The notes: a model not told the origin generated them from the sequence alone. A stretch of 64,000 nucleotides of DNA from Urophycis tenuis (GCA_036785325.1 JAXIVH010000008.1:4675374-4739373); one strand, 5' to 3'; counted from the first letter of the stretch, positions 46,106 to 60,325 are shown. Numbers and translations are program-made.

Positions 46106-49100
46106 GTGCATCGGAAGCCAACGCAGAGCAGCTCCTCGCACAGCCGAGGCGATGGATCTAGAGCACATTAAGCACTTAAATAATGGGTTCTACGGTGTCC
46201 ATGTCGTTTGCCTTGAACCATAGTATGGAAATGCACTGTTGCTCTTTGTGCGTGCTCAGAAGCCTTTCCAGTTGGATGGCTGTGTTTCTCAAGTGGCTGG
46301 TGCTCACATGTGCAGAGCTGGCGTTGTTATTTCCAGTGCGTGTGAAGGGCATGCTCATTAGAGATATTGTCATGGCCAGTAGCGCTCAGGCTGTGGAGGA
46401 CTTTCACCATCAATGCAAACTGAGTCTGTTTCCCAGCCAGAATTGTGTGCAGTCAAGCAGATCAACATGATGGCCTAGTCTGAGTCACTGGCGTCTTCAA
46501 CCCGAATAGCGCCTCTTCTTTGAAAAAAAAACAAGACACTGGGTTTCTGGAATGGCAGTTTGTTTTACTTGGCAGCAATATACTTCAATCAGAATATATT
46601 CTAGCTTCCAGTGGCACGCTTTAAGTAACGATCGTACTCTTCTTACTAAGCAGGAAATATGAGGACATTTAATCACCTCCATAGTCCTCCATCACTCACA
46701 TCACACACATGATACCAATAGCATAAGTGAGTAATCATCAGTAATCATTGACCATTGTAAAAACAGGTAGGAACATACATACAATATATGCGGAGGGTAC
46801 GCTACAATCAAGAAGAATAATTTTTTTACAGAATGCCACAATGCAGGTTTTGTGCTGAACACTATTGATGGATGTTGTGTTGTGTCATTTTTTTACTCTT
46901 CCTGTCCTATTGTTGCTTGATACAAATGTTCTTAGAACAAATGTGAGATGAAGGCCGAATTAATCAATATTCAAAAACAAATCAGCAGGAAAGAGTCCAT
47001 CTACGAGTAAATTGATAGACAGACAGAAACAATATTGTTTTTAGGATCCATGAAATTAGCAATGTTGAGAGTAAGAATGATATCCCACCAGCATGTTTGT
47101 CAACATATTTGTTAATATCTAGTCGGCAATCAGACACTTGTTGTGGTCCCAGCAGACATCCCACAGTGATTCACCCATTCACTTTTGTTTTTATACTAGT
47201 TATGGTATTACAGGAACACCAATAGGGGCCACAGACATCATTCTTGTAGTTTTCCCCGGGCATAGTTTTTCTTGTGGCCAAGTTGATTTAAGGGTTTATA
47301 GGACTCAAGTTTTGTATCGAAGCACATTTTATTCCTCTGCTACGTTTTTTTTGTGTTTCATAATTTAAGGTTTTGGAAATGTAAGGCCCCATCAACTTGG
47401 ACAGTTCTCAGGTCGTAATTTCTCTGAGAACTAATTTCCTTCCGAGGCTCTGAAGTTCCCTTCTGCCTGGCAGTCACAGTGTTAATTATGCATGCAGCAT
47501 TTTGAGCAGAGAACATTCTGAACCTCCGACTACCTTCTTGGTCACTCCGGGCCTCCGTAGCTCATGCAAACCCAAAAACACCAGAAGAACTCTTCCCCCC
47601 CAAGGGACGGTGTCTCTCTAAATGGGTCATCAGTGGATGTCTTCAAATTCCACCTCCTGGAGAAAAGCCTAATGTGTCATGACAAGGACATGACTCTTTG
47701 ACTTCCTCCCCAGGACCCGTGGATATTCTGAGTGGAGACTAAGGGGAATCAAAATATAAATATAGGCCTGACATGACTTTACTGGAATAAGTTCAAGGTC
47801 TTCATGGTGTTTATCGGGATGACAAAACTGCAGCGTTTACCCAATTTATGAGGTTCAAAACATTTCTACTTTGTTTGCCACTAAAGATACCCAAAAAGAT
47901 TATACTTGTGTTGTGGAAGACCTTGAAATACACTCAACATTTTGATTAATAGCCTGCTTTCATTGCATATGCAGCAGTATTGTTAACAACAGAAGACCTT
48001 TGAAAGGCAGAACATGTATAAAGGATATGATTTAAGGCCTGCAACTACGGTACTTATTTTCCCCTCGATAGTCCTACTCCATTCCAGGTCCTAAATAATG
48101 GAAAATGTTCATTGCAAGTTCCCAGAGATGTTGAGAATTATTCATTTCGTAATCATCTGAAACCATGAAATGGTGACAGGAAAGGAAGGGACAGAGATAA
48201 CAACGATTGAGGTATGAGGGTCATAGAGGAAACATTAAGACAAGTGATGTAGTGGCTTTATTACATGGCTTTTATTACACAGATGTCCATATGTATAAAA
48301 TTTATTGTGACATCAAAATGTAAGACTGAGACAGATGACAGGTGACAGGTGACACGTCGACATAGAGGATGTACTGTGACGTGGTAATATGGAGAATGTG
48401 TTGTGACAGGAAGTATTGTGGCAAAGTATTGTGGAGATAACATAATGTGTAATATTTATATATATTGTTTTACTCCATATTAGATCATAAACCCTTGAAT
48501 AAAAAATACTCATTGAAATCAGTTGGGAAATGTAAACATTAAAGTAGCTTTTTATCCAGAAAAACCTCAGCTCTCAGTTTACTTGTATATATTTACAGGC
48601 CAGTTGCCCTCTCCAATATGGTGGTGATGAATGATCCAAAGGCCAAGCCATGGTTTCTCGGCTGTAAATATGTCTGTGACCTTGAGTGACATGCAAGGTG
48701 CATTGTGTGACACAGAGGGTGTAATGTGAAAGGTGACACAAAAAATGACATAGTGAAATGATTGTGACAAGGTATCTTATCATATCTTTCCATATTGGCC
48801 AGTGCTCTGGCAACCTGTGCTCTTCTTGCACTCATGCTTGTTAAATTAAAATGCAGCCAGAGCGGCTTCTGCTGCGGCAGCCGTACGGCACAAAAAGCAA
48901 ATACAGATATTACTCTACACATATTTGTCCTACTGCCATTTTACTGTAATATATGTGCACTTTTTTTTTGCTAGGTGTTGGGCTGGAGCACATTCATGTA
49001 AATTGCAAATTTGTTGATTTGTGCTCAAATTGAATTCATCAAAATATTCTGCATGTAAATGTGTACGGAGAGAATACATATTATGACCAGATGTGTGTTT

Positions 49101-49509
49101 TTGGCTGTGGGATGGTAAACTGTGAATAGAGGCTGGGAGTGTTTCTATCCTGGGAAAATCTGGGTTTGATCCCTGATGTCCAGGGCCTAACCTGTAGGCA
49201 AGGTCCTTGTGTAAGAGATGCCTCACCACTTCCTGCTCCTAAAGGGTATAATATATAATTTCCACATTAACATATCTAAAAATAACTAGACTCATGTTCT
49301 ATATATTTTGGTGAGCTGTGTACTTACATCATCCCAACCTTTTCCGTCAAATCCAGGCATTGAATTTGATGCCAGCCGCATACAGTGTATTAACAATAAT
49401 AATCTGTTTACTTCACTATACCTTTACTATATATAGGCACAATACAAATACAATTGAAAGTGTGAAACGGCTCTCATCTGTTTATGTACCACCCCTCCCC
49501 ACCCAAAGA
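46106..49509. other. Unique AT-rich stretch
   Basis: A 95-codon plus frame (46183-46470) with overlapping minus frames has no recognised domain. Nothing else is supported across this 3.4 kb. Confidence 0.4.
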
Positions 49510-49566
49510 CCAACACACATCCACACACATATCCACACACATATCCACACACACATCCACACAGAG
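49510..49566. repeat. CATCCACACA-type repeat
   Basis: Four units of about 14 bp, CATATCCACACA. Confidence 0.85.
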
Positions 49567-50840
49567 TCAGCATTTTTAGTTCATATTTAATTTTTTTATC
49601 AAATGTTTGAGACCAAGCATATATTCTCCACTTGTGGTCTGTTTCTTCGGCTCCGTGTCCCAATGGCATACACTGCATTTCACTTTTATTTTTTGCAGTT
49701 TCCTGTGCTGCAGCAATTTTGTCACTCTTAGTGCTATTTCTTCAGAGATGCCGTTACCAATACGTTTTCTTTTGTACTTGCTGTATCTGCTCATTGTTTG
49801 CTGTGAGCCGTGAGGAGAACGTTTCCTTGACAATGCCCAAATCAAAGCCAATATCCTGCGTCAATCAGGCCCCACGGCTGCAGCGTCTCTTGCGATGTCA
49901 CTTGCATCCAAAGGTGAGCGTTGACACGTATTTGTCCAGCCGTCCCGATATGGTAAACTGACCGGGTCAAAGGGTGTTCAGACCCGGCCAACACCAAACA
50001 CCTGGACATGGGCCGGTGGAGATATAAGTTGTGACAGCGGTGAGTATGTGTCTTCTGCCCCTTATGGATGGGTATGGGGAAAACAAGCTTACTGTAAGCA
50101 TGTATTCCATTCAATATAACACACCCAACGCTGCATCAAGAACGATATCTCGCCAAGCATAATAACTGCCCAAGAAATGTTTGGGGAAATGCATTCCCTC
50201 ACTTGTAAACACAGCATTTTAATTTCAGCCCATGTCTTGGTTTACAAACTTCAACATAGTGCTTAGACGTTCGGGGGAATCTGCCAGATGGAAAAATAAA
50301 ATTGTGTTGCTGTTTGGCAAAGCAATTTATTTGTTGATGAGATGGCTACATACCAAAACAATGCAACAAAAATTGCACGTCTGTGTCCTATATAATTCAC
50401 TCATGGCCGTGATAGTTACAGTGTCGGATGTAATATCTGTGTGTATGTAGGATATGTGCATGACACTATTGAACTGTAAGTTCATTATTGGAAGTTTTAA
50501 CAGGTGTTCCTTTGCCTAGCACAGGAAGTTCTGGATTAACTTAACAAGGAACAGTAGCTTTATATAGGTGTGCCCATGCCCACTACTGCACAGCTGAAAG
50601 CAGAGCTTGGTAGTTTGGCTGGTGTACAGGCTGAAGGCAGAGTGGCAATAAGCTGGATGCACTTAAAGGTGAGAGACTATCTGAATGAATAGTTGGCATC
50701 AGCTAAGACTCGAAATACAGTACGTAGTCAAAGTATGAGTTCAGCACGGGACTCTAGTGCAACACAAGGGTGTGCGCTAATCTCTGCCTGTGTCATATGC
50801 AGTGTTTGTTTATGTGTGAGTGGTGACTTGAAGCTTAAAG
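49567..50840. other. Unique stretch with three donor-like sites
   Basis: CCAAAG|GTGAGC (about 49913), GACAGCG|GTGAGTATG (about 50040) and CTTAAAG|GTGAGA (about 50670) match donors well. TTTATATAGG near 50560 is TATA-like. Matching acceptors and coherent coding frames are not visible, so no exon is called. Confidence 0.3.
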
Positions 50841-50851
50841 TGTGTGTGTAC

Positions 50852-50917
<66 letters not shown>
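50841..50917. repeat. (TG)n microsatellite
   Basis: About 30 uninterrupted GT units after a short broken tract. Confidence 0.97.
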
Positions 50918-50919
<2 letters not shown>

Positions 50920-52104
50920 TCTGGAAATAACCCCTCCAAACTGAGGATGATACGAAATCCACGTTCACTGAATTGCAGCCGGTACACCTGAACGGGTACC
51001 AGCCGCCCGGTACCAACGTATGCTGAAGCAGTTAACTGAAGGAGGGACCGTATCTGCTGCCTTGAAGCACATGGGGTGCATATGAAGTGGTCAGTGTTTG
51101 GAGTGGTAGGCTGTCATTGCTGTGCCAGGCTAATACTAAAGCTATAACAACCAGGTGCTGTGCTTGTCACAGAATACTGCGATTCTGGAGGACATGGGAA
51201 TGGCAGACTAAAGTGAAGCCTATGAGACTTCTGGTAAGCTTCTGCCTGTTGAGAGGAAGTGAGCTGAAGTGCATGCAGATCTTAATTCAGTTATGTACAG
51301 TTTTGTTGGTTGTTTTTTTATGAATGACAGAGTTAAATGTACATTGGTGTGAATGTTCTCTTTGGTATTTTGTACAGTTGTAATTGTTTCATGGTTCTTA
51401 TTCAGTACAGATTGTTTTTCAGTTTTAAACATATTGCTATTTTCTGTGTAGAAAAGGCTCCAAAGTTAACAGTTACTGTTATATAAATATCGTTGCCCAT
51501 ATGGTGTTTGTATGATTTGTGTACAGTTGAGAATTTGTTAATTCAGTCATTCTGTCGGGGGAGGCAACACATGTACAGGTGATGTGTTGGCTGACGTCAC
51601 ACAGTTGAGGCGGTGCGTTGCAGAGAGTTGGCCGAGGAATTTAGTACGGTTGTGCAGTCCAATAACTTTCGTTGCCAGTGGTCTGTGCATGAATGAAAAG
51701 GAGTGAGTGTTTTATCCACTGCATTGAATTAATAATTCCTGTAGCCAGAATGTATGAGAATGGAGCTTATAGACACTCGCCCTGCGAACAGTACGCTAAT
51801 TGTGTGCGGTTCATGCACGTTGGTTTATCGCCTCGCATATGTCTTGTTATGTCATGTTTATCGCCCCGAATATGTCATGTCAAGTTCAGAACATGTGCAA
51901 GCATTTATCATCTGTTCTTAGTACTGTTAAGTGTTTTTTTGGTTGAGTGAAAATATGAGGTGGCTAGCATTCCGTATTGTTACCTGTATTGATAATGAGG
52001 CTTTGCTACATGCTTTTTGCTATATGTGTATATGTGGGTGAAATTAATGTATACATAGGTTATCTTTCATTCAGTTGTATGTGTTATCCTTTCTTTTCTA
52101 TAGG
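50918..52104. other. Unique stretch, nothing supported
   Basis: Scattered short frames only. AT-rich with no TE ends recognised. Confidence 0.4.
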
Positions 52105-52411
52105 AACCACAACCACACTACCACACGGCCACACAACCACACGGCCACACAACCCCACGGCCACACGGCTACACAACCACACGGCCACACAACCACACGG
52201 CCACACAGCCACACAACCACACAACCACACGGCCACACTACTACACGACCACACAACCACACGGCCACATGGCCACACAGCCACACGGCCACACTACTAC
52301 ACGACCACACAACCACACGGCCACATGCCCACACAGCCACACGGCCACACTGCCACACAACCACACAGCCACACAACCACACGGCCACACGGCCACACAA
52401 CCACACAACCA
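52105..52411. repeat. 8/16-bp minisatellite (CCACACGG/CCACACAA)
   Basis: About 38 octamers, CCACACGG and CCACACAA with CCACACTA, CGACCACA and CCACATGG variants, in irregular order. Frames on both strands stay open as His/Thr/Gln- or Val/Trp/Cys-rich artefacts. Confidence 0.95.
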
Positions 52412-53827
52412 GGCATAAACCCCAGCTGTTAGTGCATGACTGCCTGCATCTGTTAAGAATCATCTCTCTGGTCTTTATTCATACTCTGGAGGATTTGGCT
52501 TAAAGTGGTGTTCTGGCCGACACACCGGTGTGTACCTAGTGACAAAACCAGAACCAGTGCCCAGACTGAGCATATCCCTATTATCTACACTACATTCTGT
52601 GTTAACATAATTGTTCACTATTAACATAAATATTGATACTTGACTTGCATACCATACTTGTGGTGTGTTTGTTTTCTTATCTTTCTGTTGAGGACATCAT
52701 TTTGAGACTTCAATATGACTGCAATTGCAAATTCTGTAAATGCATTTTAATCCTTCAAATGTAATTTATAAATGCTTAGTAAGGCCTGGATTGTCCTCAG
52801 TTTCAGATGAGCTCACAAAAAAGTCTTACGTACTGTTTTCATAAGATCAGAATCAATCAATCCAGCCTTTCCATGCAAGTAAATGTTTTACAAGGTGATA
52901 GTCATAATCTTATATGACCTCACACAAGACTTAATTTATGCATTCTAACCTTATTCATGATGAATGAGTATTATGAGAATTAACTTAGGAACAATTATTT
53001 ATAAATGAAGAAAGACTCTTCTGTATGAAAGTTCTCATACTAAATTCATCTGAGTTCACCGTGTGAACTGCCCCCAGCATAAGGTGTTTAATGTGTAACG
53101 TTTAGATTGTTTAAACATTCATCCTGAGCCTCTCTTGTTCTTGGATAAGCCCAATATCTTCATCGGTAATCATAACACAAAGACTATTATGTAAGCACAG
53201 TAAGTTCGAGACATTATTGTGTTTGCCGCCATTTCATAGACCTTTCTTCCATTCTTCTGCTTAGGAGAAAAATATTAAAGGATAGCAGTATGGAGCATCA
53301 AGGTGAATGTTGATATCATGTTGTCTTGAAACAATATCTTGGGACACACACACTCAGAGACATACAGACTCAAATTTGAAAAATAATATCCTGGCACAGA
53401 CACAAATCCTTTTTTTTTTTTATCTCTCCCAGGCAACTCTTCTCTCCCAACTGTTTTTCTGTTCAAACATTCATTTGGCTGACATTTCTTTTCATGAACT
53501 GATGAAAGGGCTCCTGGAAAATGAAGCATTTTATCCTGCGTTCAAATGAATTGACCGGGAAGGACGTTGAGAAGACAAAGACAGAGCTGCAGAACTTCAG
53601 AAGCTGCAGCTGATTACAAAAATGAAACATGGACTTCAACCATCACAATGTATTTACCGTTTCTTTGACTTCTTTGATTTGTTATGTAGACAGTTAGTGG
53701 AAATATTTAACCAAACTCAGTGAAACCAAAACATGTCCTTAATGAGCAGACATGCACTGGTTGTAAATCTTGCTCCAGAAGGCTTTGTTTTGTAGGTTTT
53801 GTACAATAACCTTTGGGCTGGTAGTCA
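52412..53827. other. Unique AT-rich stretch
   Basis: No supported gene or element. Short T run near 53409. Confidence 0.4.
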
Positions 53828-53936
53828 AACTCCCTAACCTCCCTAACCCCTGATCTCTCCTACCCCTATCCTCACCTACCCCACCCTAACCTCTGATCTA
53901 TCCTACCCCCAACCTCACCTACCCCACACCCCACTC
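53828..53936. repeat. Two-copy C/T-rich repeat of about 45 bp
   Basis: CCTAACC...TGATCTMTCCTACCCC...CCTCACCTACCCCA occurs twice in tandem. Confidence 0.8.
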
Positions 53937-56900
53937 TTAACTTGTAATATTTATTAATTGACTTGTAATATTTTTCATCCAGAGTGGTTTACAGTGAGTG
54001 GAATGTATGACGTCTGGTAGCTCTCAGACATCATTGAAGAATGTGTTTGGAGTAGAATCACGTATGTCCTAGAGCAATGATAAACCTGCTCATAATCAAT
54101 TACAACCAGAGGATCTGCTGCAGGCATTCAGATGAGAAATCTATTCCAATCTGCCACACTATCTACTCTTTTTGTTTTGTTATTGTGCACGGGAATGCAC
54201 AATCTAGATATCATTCTCTTTGTTTGCTCCATCAGTTCTATTTGGGTTCTTCTCTCTCTTCTCTGTACCTTCAAAATGTTTTGTGCAGCAGCAGGAAGGA
54301 ACCAAAACAATACGAAAGCCACAAGCAGAAAACCAGACGGAGAATGATATTTCAAAATGTACTTTCCATGTTCAATACAGTCCTTCACAAAAAGCTCCTG
54401 TATACTGTGAGACGATTGCTGTCCATCGTGCAACTCGAGTTGTGGGCTGGATAATATAGTCCAGTGCTGCTGTATGAGATGGTGAGCTAATGTGATACAA
54501 TCATGGAACATAGAGAGCGCTTTACTTATGAAAGACAGGGACTGTGAATTATGGCAGAAGCTGAGAGTTCCATTACTGCAGCCTTAAAAAAAATCAACAA
54601 TTAAATAAATAAAAGCATGAGAGAAAAGTAACAGCTGGCTTTCAGCTGTCTGAGCCACACTCGAATGATGGGCCATTATACTGAATAGCAATACACTCAT
54701 CATGTTTCTTCTCTAAGGTTATCTTGGTTGTGCAGAACATTCGATCAAACTGTAGTTGTGCTATTCTTCCACCTGCATTGTGGCATCTGAGTGCTTATCC
54801 TATCTGCTACGTATCTTGGCAACGTGCAGGGAAAACTCAATTTGTGATGTCTCAAATCGTTGAGTGAAGCTAGTTTCAGTGGGATATGCAAATGTTTACT
54901 AATTGTTCTGTGTCTTCCCACCCCCCCACCTGTTCTGTGGAGCTGCTGGGGGGCTGATCGGGGTAAAGGGTGTTAAATATTCATCCCTCTGCTATTCCAA
55001 TATTTGTCATTATCATGTATGCAAATTGCTCTCCATTTATTTACTTAAAAAAGGGAGCGTTTCTGAACATAGTCTCTGTACTGCGATACCTTCCCGGAAT
55101 GTGGCATGCACCTAGAATATGTTAACATTAACATGACAAGTTTATATATTGAGCTTCCTGTAAGGTCGTAAACATTTTTAACGTGGCTGTCAGGCCACGT
55201 CCGCCCACGTCCGTGAATTTATTTGAAATTTGTGTTTTTATAAAAAGCCATAAAGTTCTCCTCGCAAAGCAAATTCAATAACATTAGTGTGAGTTGTATT
55301 GATATACTGTATCTATAAACACACCAAACATGTTGTCAAAGAAGTATGAGACGGCACAGTTCTGAAATTCTTAGGTAAAAAAAAATAACCCTATTAAAAT
55401 ACAAAGTGGAGAGGAAATGCAACAACCTTCTTCTCTTGCTCATCATTCTCTCCAGCAATCTGCTACCTTTGACACGGTAGACTTTCCTTGTCGTCCAAAA
55501 TAAGTCACACAGCTCTCCCTGTTTCTTCAAATCACTCGATAAAATCATTATCATGAATTCACACATTTTATTTTTCCCTAGAAACATAACATCTGTTGCA
55601 ACAGGCTTCACGGTGAAGTGGAGATGAATAGAGATTAATGATGTGCATGGTAGTACGCTGTGGAGCTGCCCCAGAGGGAAAAATATCTCCTTATGAAAAC
55701 CTTACTATATTCCCCAGTGTGATGCTCAGCAGGCTATATATACTAAGATTACTACAATTAATACTATAATTCATGAATACATTTAAAAAAAACCTTCGTA
55801 CTGTAGCACGATTTCTAAATGTATTATTGGTTCATCTACACTATACTTATTTGGTGCCATTTGTAGTCATTGTATAGGCTAGCACATTCAAAGAGCTTTG
55901 CTGTAGAATTACCTTCATGTATAAAAACGAAATTACTGCACAACCCAACAAAGCATTTGTGAGGCTCAATGGGAAATGCCCCCCCCCTTGCATGCCTGAT
56001 GTGCACAAGCATCCTACTAAATTATTAAAACCCTCTTAGTCTCCACAAAAGCGCTTCTGAATGTTCATCAAAAGATCACCTTGAAAAATCACCACAAGCA
56101 AATCATCAACTACATCAACCATCAACCAGACATAAATCTTCTCCTTAAACCATTTATTTGGCCCTTTTTGTCAAATCCCAGGAGTTCTGCTGACCAATCC
56201 TCAAATCCCATTCCTGCTCTGTCTGATTTGCATAGCGTCCTGGTTTGGCCATTTGTTCACATGGCTAATGAGTCCAGCAGGCGCCTTGAGCCCCCCGCCT
56301 TAATGAACACATGAGATATGCAAATGTCTCTGGCGGAGCGACGCTAGGCGAAAGGCAGCGCGCTCCGTTTCACCGCCTGGCCGCTTGATGGAACTCCAGT
56401 GCGCTCATCGATCACCGCCCTCCTCCCGTGAGGCCGGAGGGTGGGTTGACTCTGCATACCTAATGCCTCCTCCCAGCCGCGTCCTCAAGGCACCATCCCC
56501 ACTGAGAGATAGGCAGCAAACGGGGGCCCGTGGATCAAGATTGTATTCTGTGCGTGGTACCGCAGGGCCACGTGGAATCCATTATCCTGTGAAAAATCAA
56601 GCTTCTTGGCTGAGACAGAGTGGGGTCATCCCTGAGCTGTCACTGCATACCTGTATCCCTGACCAGGCTGTTCTGCTGCACCTCGTCCCCCACCAAGGCC
56701 ACCAAGACTCCCCTGGTCGTCTCACATCTGTGAGTACAACCAAACTGGATTTGAGGTGTAATTCCAGCCCCCTTCCCCCTACACTTCCAGTCAGAGGGTC
56801 CCTGAATGCTGGTTGTGCTCCAGTGGGATTGAATGGGAGGGATCTGCAGAGACATCGTGGTGATTTATCAGTGTAATAGAGTGCCCAGTGTGGTTGAGGC

Positions 56901-56940
56901 TTTGGGAGGCTCAAGGAGTGATGGTTTGATGTGTGGAGTG
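53937..56940. other. Unique stretch with two CNE-like blocks
   Basis: Block 54840-55140 has ATGCAAAT-type octamers, TTAAATATTCATCC and CCATTTATTTACTT. Block 56205-56400 has TTTGCATAGCG, GCTAATGAG and ATATGCAAATG. Both look like conserved non-coding elements by texture only. The 163-codon plus frame at 56385-56876 ends near a GTGAGTAC donor-like site (about 56731) but has no recognised domain. Confidence 0.35.
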
Positions 56941-56974
56941 GGGCGGGCGGGGGGGGGGGGGGGGGGGGGGGGGG
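56941..56974. repeat. G-rich tract with G26
   Basis: GGGCGGGCG followed by 26 uninterrupted G (56949-56974). Confidence 0.95.
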
Positions 56975-58041
56975 AGATCACAATGTGCTGTGTTGGCTCC
57001 TCAGTCACCACTATATTGCTCCTACTGGGTTTGGCTTATTCACATCTTCAGGAACTGGATATTTACAGCTTGGCAGGATTTACTAAATGAAATCAGTGGA
57101 AATGTAATGAAAAGAATGGGGCCCAATGAATAATAGAGGGGTTGTAAGATTGTGCTATACAGTATTAGTTCCATGTAATAGTCCAGTAGCTCTTCTTCTC
57201 AAGGTTTCTCCCTTTGGGTTTGTGGAGTTTTTCCTTGCCATTTAGAAGGGTTGTGAGGGTTATGGGGTGAATATGGCCCCTTGAATGTAACTGAGCCACG
57301 CAAATACATTTGACTCCCTACCTGAAATGTAGAGGTTCCATCCCCAATGCCTTCTGCTGGAATGTAGGCATCCTTCACCCAAACATGCTCCTTAATGGGC
57401 TCTATGTGTTTTAATTGTGGTTCATTTTGGGAACGTCCATTATTATGAGTTATCTGTTGTCTCAATGTTGAGTAGTAGTAGTACATTGTGCCATCACATC
57501 ACAAAGATCACTTCCATTTTGAAAGTATAGCAGCGTGAGATTATCTGTCATTTTGTGGTGACATTGAAAAAATTGACATTGAAAAAACTGACAGTCTTTC
57601 TCATCTGAGGTCAGGCAAAACAAAGCCTTTCCTAGGATATGGTATACTGATATTCACATTTATTTAGGATTTTACATGGCTGCAACTCTCGAAGTGGTGG
57701 AATATTGCCAAAAAAATATCCCATGATGCATTGTGCTGTCCTATAGTTGTGCAACAGCATCCACTGTGTGGCAGTCATTCAAGCGAAGAAGATTTTAAAG
57801 GAAGTGCACGTTTGAACCAGCTGGGATTACATGAATGGTCTTTTTGACCCCTTTTCTGTATTTCATTTTCGTACATATTCAACACATGTTCAGTGTTCAG
57901 TGCACACTTTATTGCGTGCTCATTTCCAGATGTGTGGAGCCATCAGATGGTGCGGTGTGTAGTGGCCTGTAGATCTGTTCTGATGACTTCCTCCACCCTC
58001 TGCCCTTGTCTCCTCCTGTATCTTCTAGGATGTATCCTGCC

Positions 58042-58042
<1 letters not shown>
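56975..58042. other. Mostly unique stretch; possible TE fragment near 57195-57250
   Basis: AAGGTTTCTCCCTTTGGGTT, then GTGGAGTTTTTCCTTGCCA resembles a motif I associate with common dispersed fish repeats. Family not assigned, low certainty. Confidence 0.3.
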
Positions 58043-58107
<65 letters not shown>

Positions 58108-58119
58108 CACACACACACA
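58043..58119. repeat. (CA)n microsatellite
   Basis: About 30 CA units, then AAAAG, then a second short CA tract. Confidence 0.97.
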
Positions 58120-58581
58120 CAAAGGGGGGCCCGGCTTGTGTGCTCACAGTGAGAGATATGTGGTCAGACATGTATGCAACCCTGAAAATCACATGATACA
58201 TATGTGTAGGTTCCAAAAATACACCACAGTTCAGACTTGAGGCTACTGGCTTGTCAGTCAACATACATTAGTGGTGCAGAATCATCTTTCATCTGAATAT
58301 TGAATTAATTAGGTATGCAAGTTTCAACCACACCTTTCTTATTGGTCATTCAACTATTGTGAATAAACCAAATGCAACGATGTGGATGTTGGTTCTTGTT
58401 TGGGTTAGTAGTTTTCCATGCCAGTAGCGTACCACAGTACTTGGAAGGATTCTAGTGTTGACAGTAAGTAAGTTCTGTTCGCTGAACCGAGCCGCTTCAC
58501 TCTTAAACCACTCCTCTTCTTCATGCTGAGGGTTACTCAACCGCTGCAGCCTTTGTTTAGTTTTTGTTGGAGAAGGTGAGC

Positions 58582-58839
58582 CCTGAGCCCTTACATAAAG
58601 TTCCTGGCAGCCTCTCAAGCCCTGGCCATGAAGGTTAACCTTCACAGTTGTTACTCTCCTCCCATTGGAGAGCAGGAAGGAGAAGGATCAGGGGGCGCCT
58701 GTGTAACAGTGGGGCGCCACGGGCCGAGCCGGATGGCATCCAGCCATTTAGAGACATTGTGGTGTGCTTCGGGGCTTGATGGGCCCTGGAACTGGCAGTG
58801 GAGATCCTGGCCTTTACCCATGATGCATCAGGGCCTTGG
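58582..58839. repeat. 258-bp direct repeat, copy 1
   Basis: From CCTGAGCCCTTACATAAAG to GATGCATCAGGGCCTTGG. By eye identical over all 258 bp to 59518-59775. Flanks differ on both sides. Confidence 0.95.
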
Positions 58840-59517
58840 ATGTGTCACATTTGCGAGGTGGGGGCAGGGGAAAAGGTTTGGCATCCATCTGGGCTCCGCT
58901 TAATTCATAGGAGCAAGGTTGAATGTCAGTCGACAGCAGACCTTGCAGTGCAGGGTTACATTGTGGGGTGCGGCTAACCCGATGATGAACTCTATATGGA
59001 TGTTCACTTTGAAGTGAAACTTTAAATTCCCAGTTTCAGCTTGAATTCAAACACTATGGGATGAAAAGGGGGTTTGGGCTCGAGAGTTCATGAGGTATGA
59101 CCCATTTGTGATACTTTCTTAGTACTGTCGTCGTGTACTGCATGCTGAGCGATGTGTTATACGATGTGTACGATGAAGTGTAACCCTCTCTCGGAAGCGA
59201 CATCCACCGCTGGCCAGCCGGAGCTCCACACATCCTCACACACACCGTGGTGTGATGTGTGAGTGTCCGAGATGCTTGACCCTGTCTCAGACGCAGCAGT
59301 TAACCGCTCAACGCACATCTCGCCACCGGCGTGTCCCTTCGTCAAGACGTCGCAGCGAATATACTAAGAGGCGCCCTGACACCACCGAAAGAATGGAACC
59401 GAGCAGAGTGGAACCGAGCAGAGTAGAACGCTCACAAACTGGTTGGCGCAGACTGGTAAACATTCAGGATTTTACCGTCCAAATTAAGATCTTGTTTCAG
59501 TTATAGTGGTAAAATGG
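58840..59517. other. Unique spacer between the duplicated segments
   Basis: About 680 bp. It contains a small tandem GAACCGAGCAGAGTGG duplication near 59397-59428. No gene supported. Confidence 0.5.
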
Positions 59518-59775
59518 CCTGAGCCCTTACATAAAGTTCCTGGCAGCCTCTCAAGCCCTGGCCATGAAGGTTAACCTTCACAGTTGTTACTCTCCTCCCA
59601 TTGGAGAGCAGGAAGGAGAAGGATCAGGGGGCGCCTGTGTAACAGTGGGGCGCCACGGGCCGAGCCGGATGGCATCCAGCCATTTAGAGACATTGTGGTG
59701 TGCTTCGGGGCTTGATGGGCCCTGGAACTGGCAGTGGAGATCCTGGCCTTTACCCATGATGCATCAGGGCCTTGG
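59518..59775. repeat. 258-bp direct repeat, copy 2
   Basis: Same orientation as copy 1, offset 936 bp. The open frames beginning MKVNLHSCYSPPIGEQ in both copies are identical for this reason and are not evidence of a gene. Confidence 0.95.
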
Positions 59776-59983
59776 TGTGTTGATGATTATATCTGACATA
59801 TAAAGTTTTAACGGTTTTGGGTTCACTGGCCCTTTAAGGTTAGTGACTGTCGTGAGACACCCGCAGTAGAAGAAGTCAGTGATGTAAATGCCCCCTGAAA
59901 TCTGCACCGGCCGGTGATAAATCACGGGGAGAGCAGAGCCCGGATGATGCCGGGTTCAGAGGTTTCTGGAGGTGCTTCCTGTA

Positions 59984-60040
59984 AAAGGATGATGACGATG
60001 ACGACGACGATGATGACGAAGAAGACGATGATGACGGGAA
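59984..60040. repeat. (GAT/GAC/GAA)n trinucleotide repeat
   Basis: About 18 purine-rich triplets. In one plus frame it would encode an Asp/Glu run, but an upstream stop and lack of splice sites give no supported exon. Confidence 0.85.
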
Positions 60041-60177
60041 GAGACGGGGCTGGAGGAGGCCGCACCTCGGTGCTCATCGCTCCGGCCGCCTCCAGGGGTC
60101 TTGAGTCAGACTCATATGACTGCTGTGAACTTCTCTGACCCCATCCTCATGCCTCTCCATTGAATGCCAGCCATATG

Positions 60178-60178
<1 letters not shown>

Positions 60179-60209
<31 letters not shown>

Positions 60210-60277
60210 CGCACGCACACACACACATCGCACACACACACACACACACACACACATCGCACACACACACACACACA

Positions 60278-60325
<48 letters not shown>

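Noticed and set aside
56385..56876. 163-codon plus-strand frame
   Set aside because: Longest non-repetitive frame, but no domain, no acceptor, and competing minus-strand frames in GC-balanced DNA.
58628..59803. Two near-identical small proteins (MKVNLHSCYSPP...)
   Set aside because: Identity is explained by the 258-bp DNA duplication, and the frames lack gene context.
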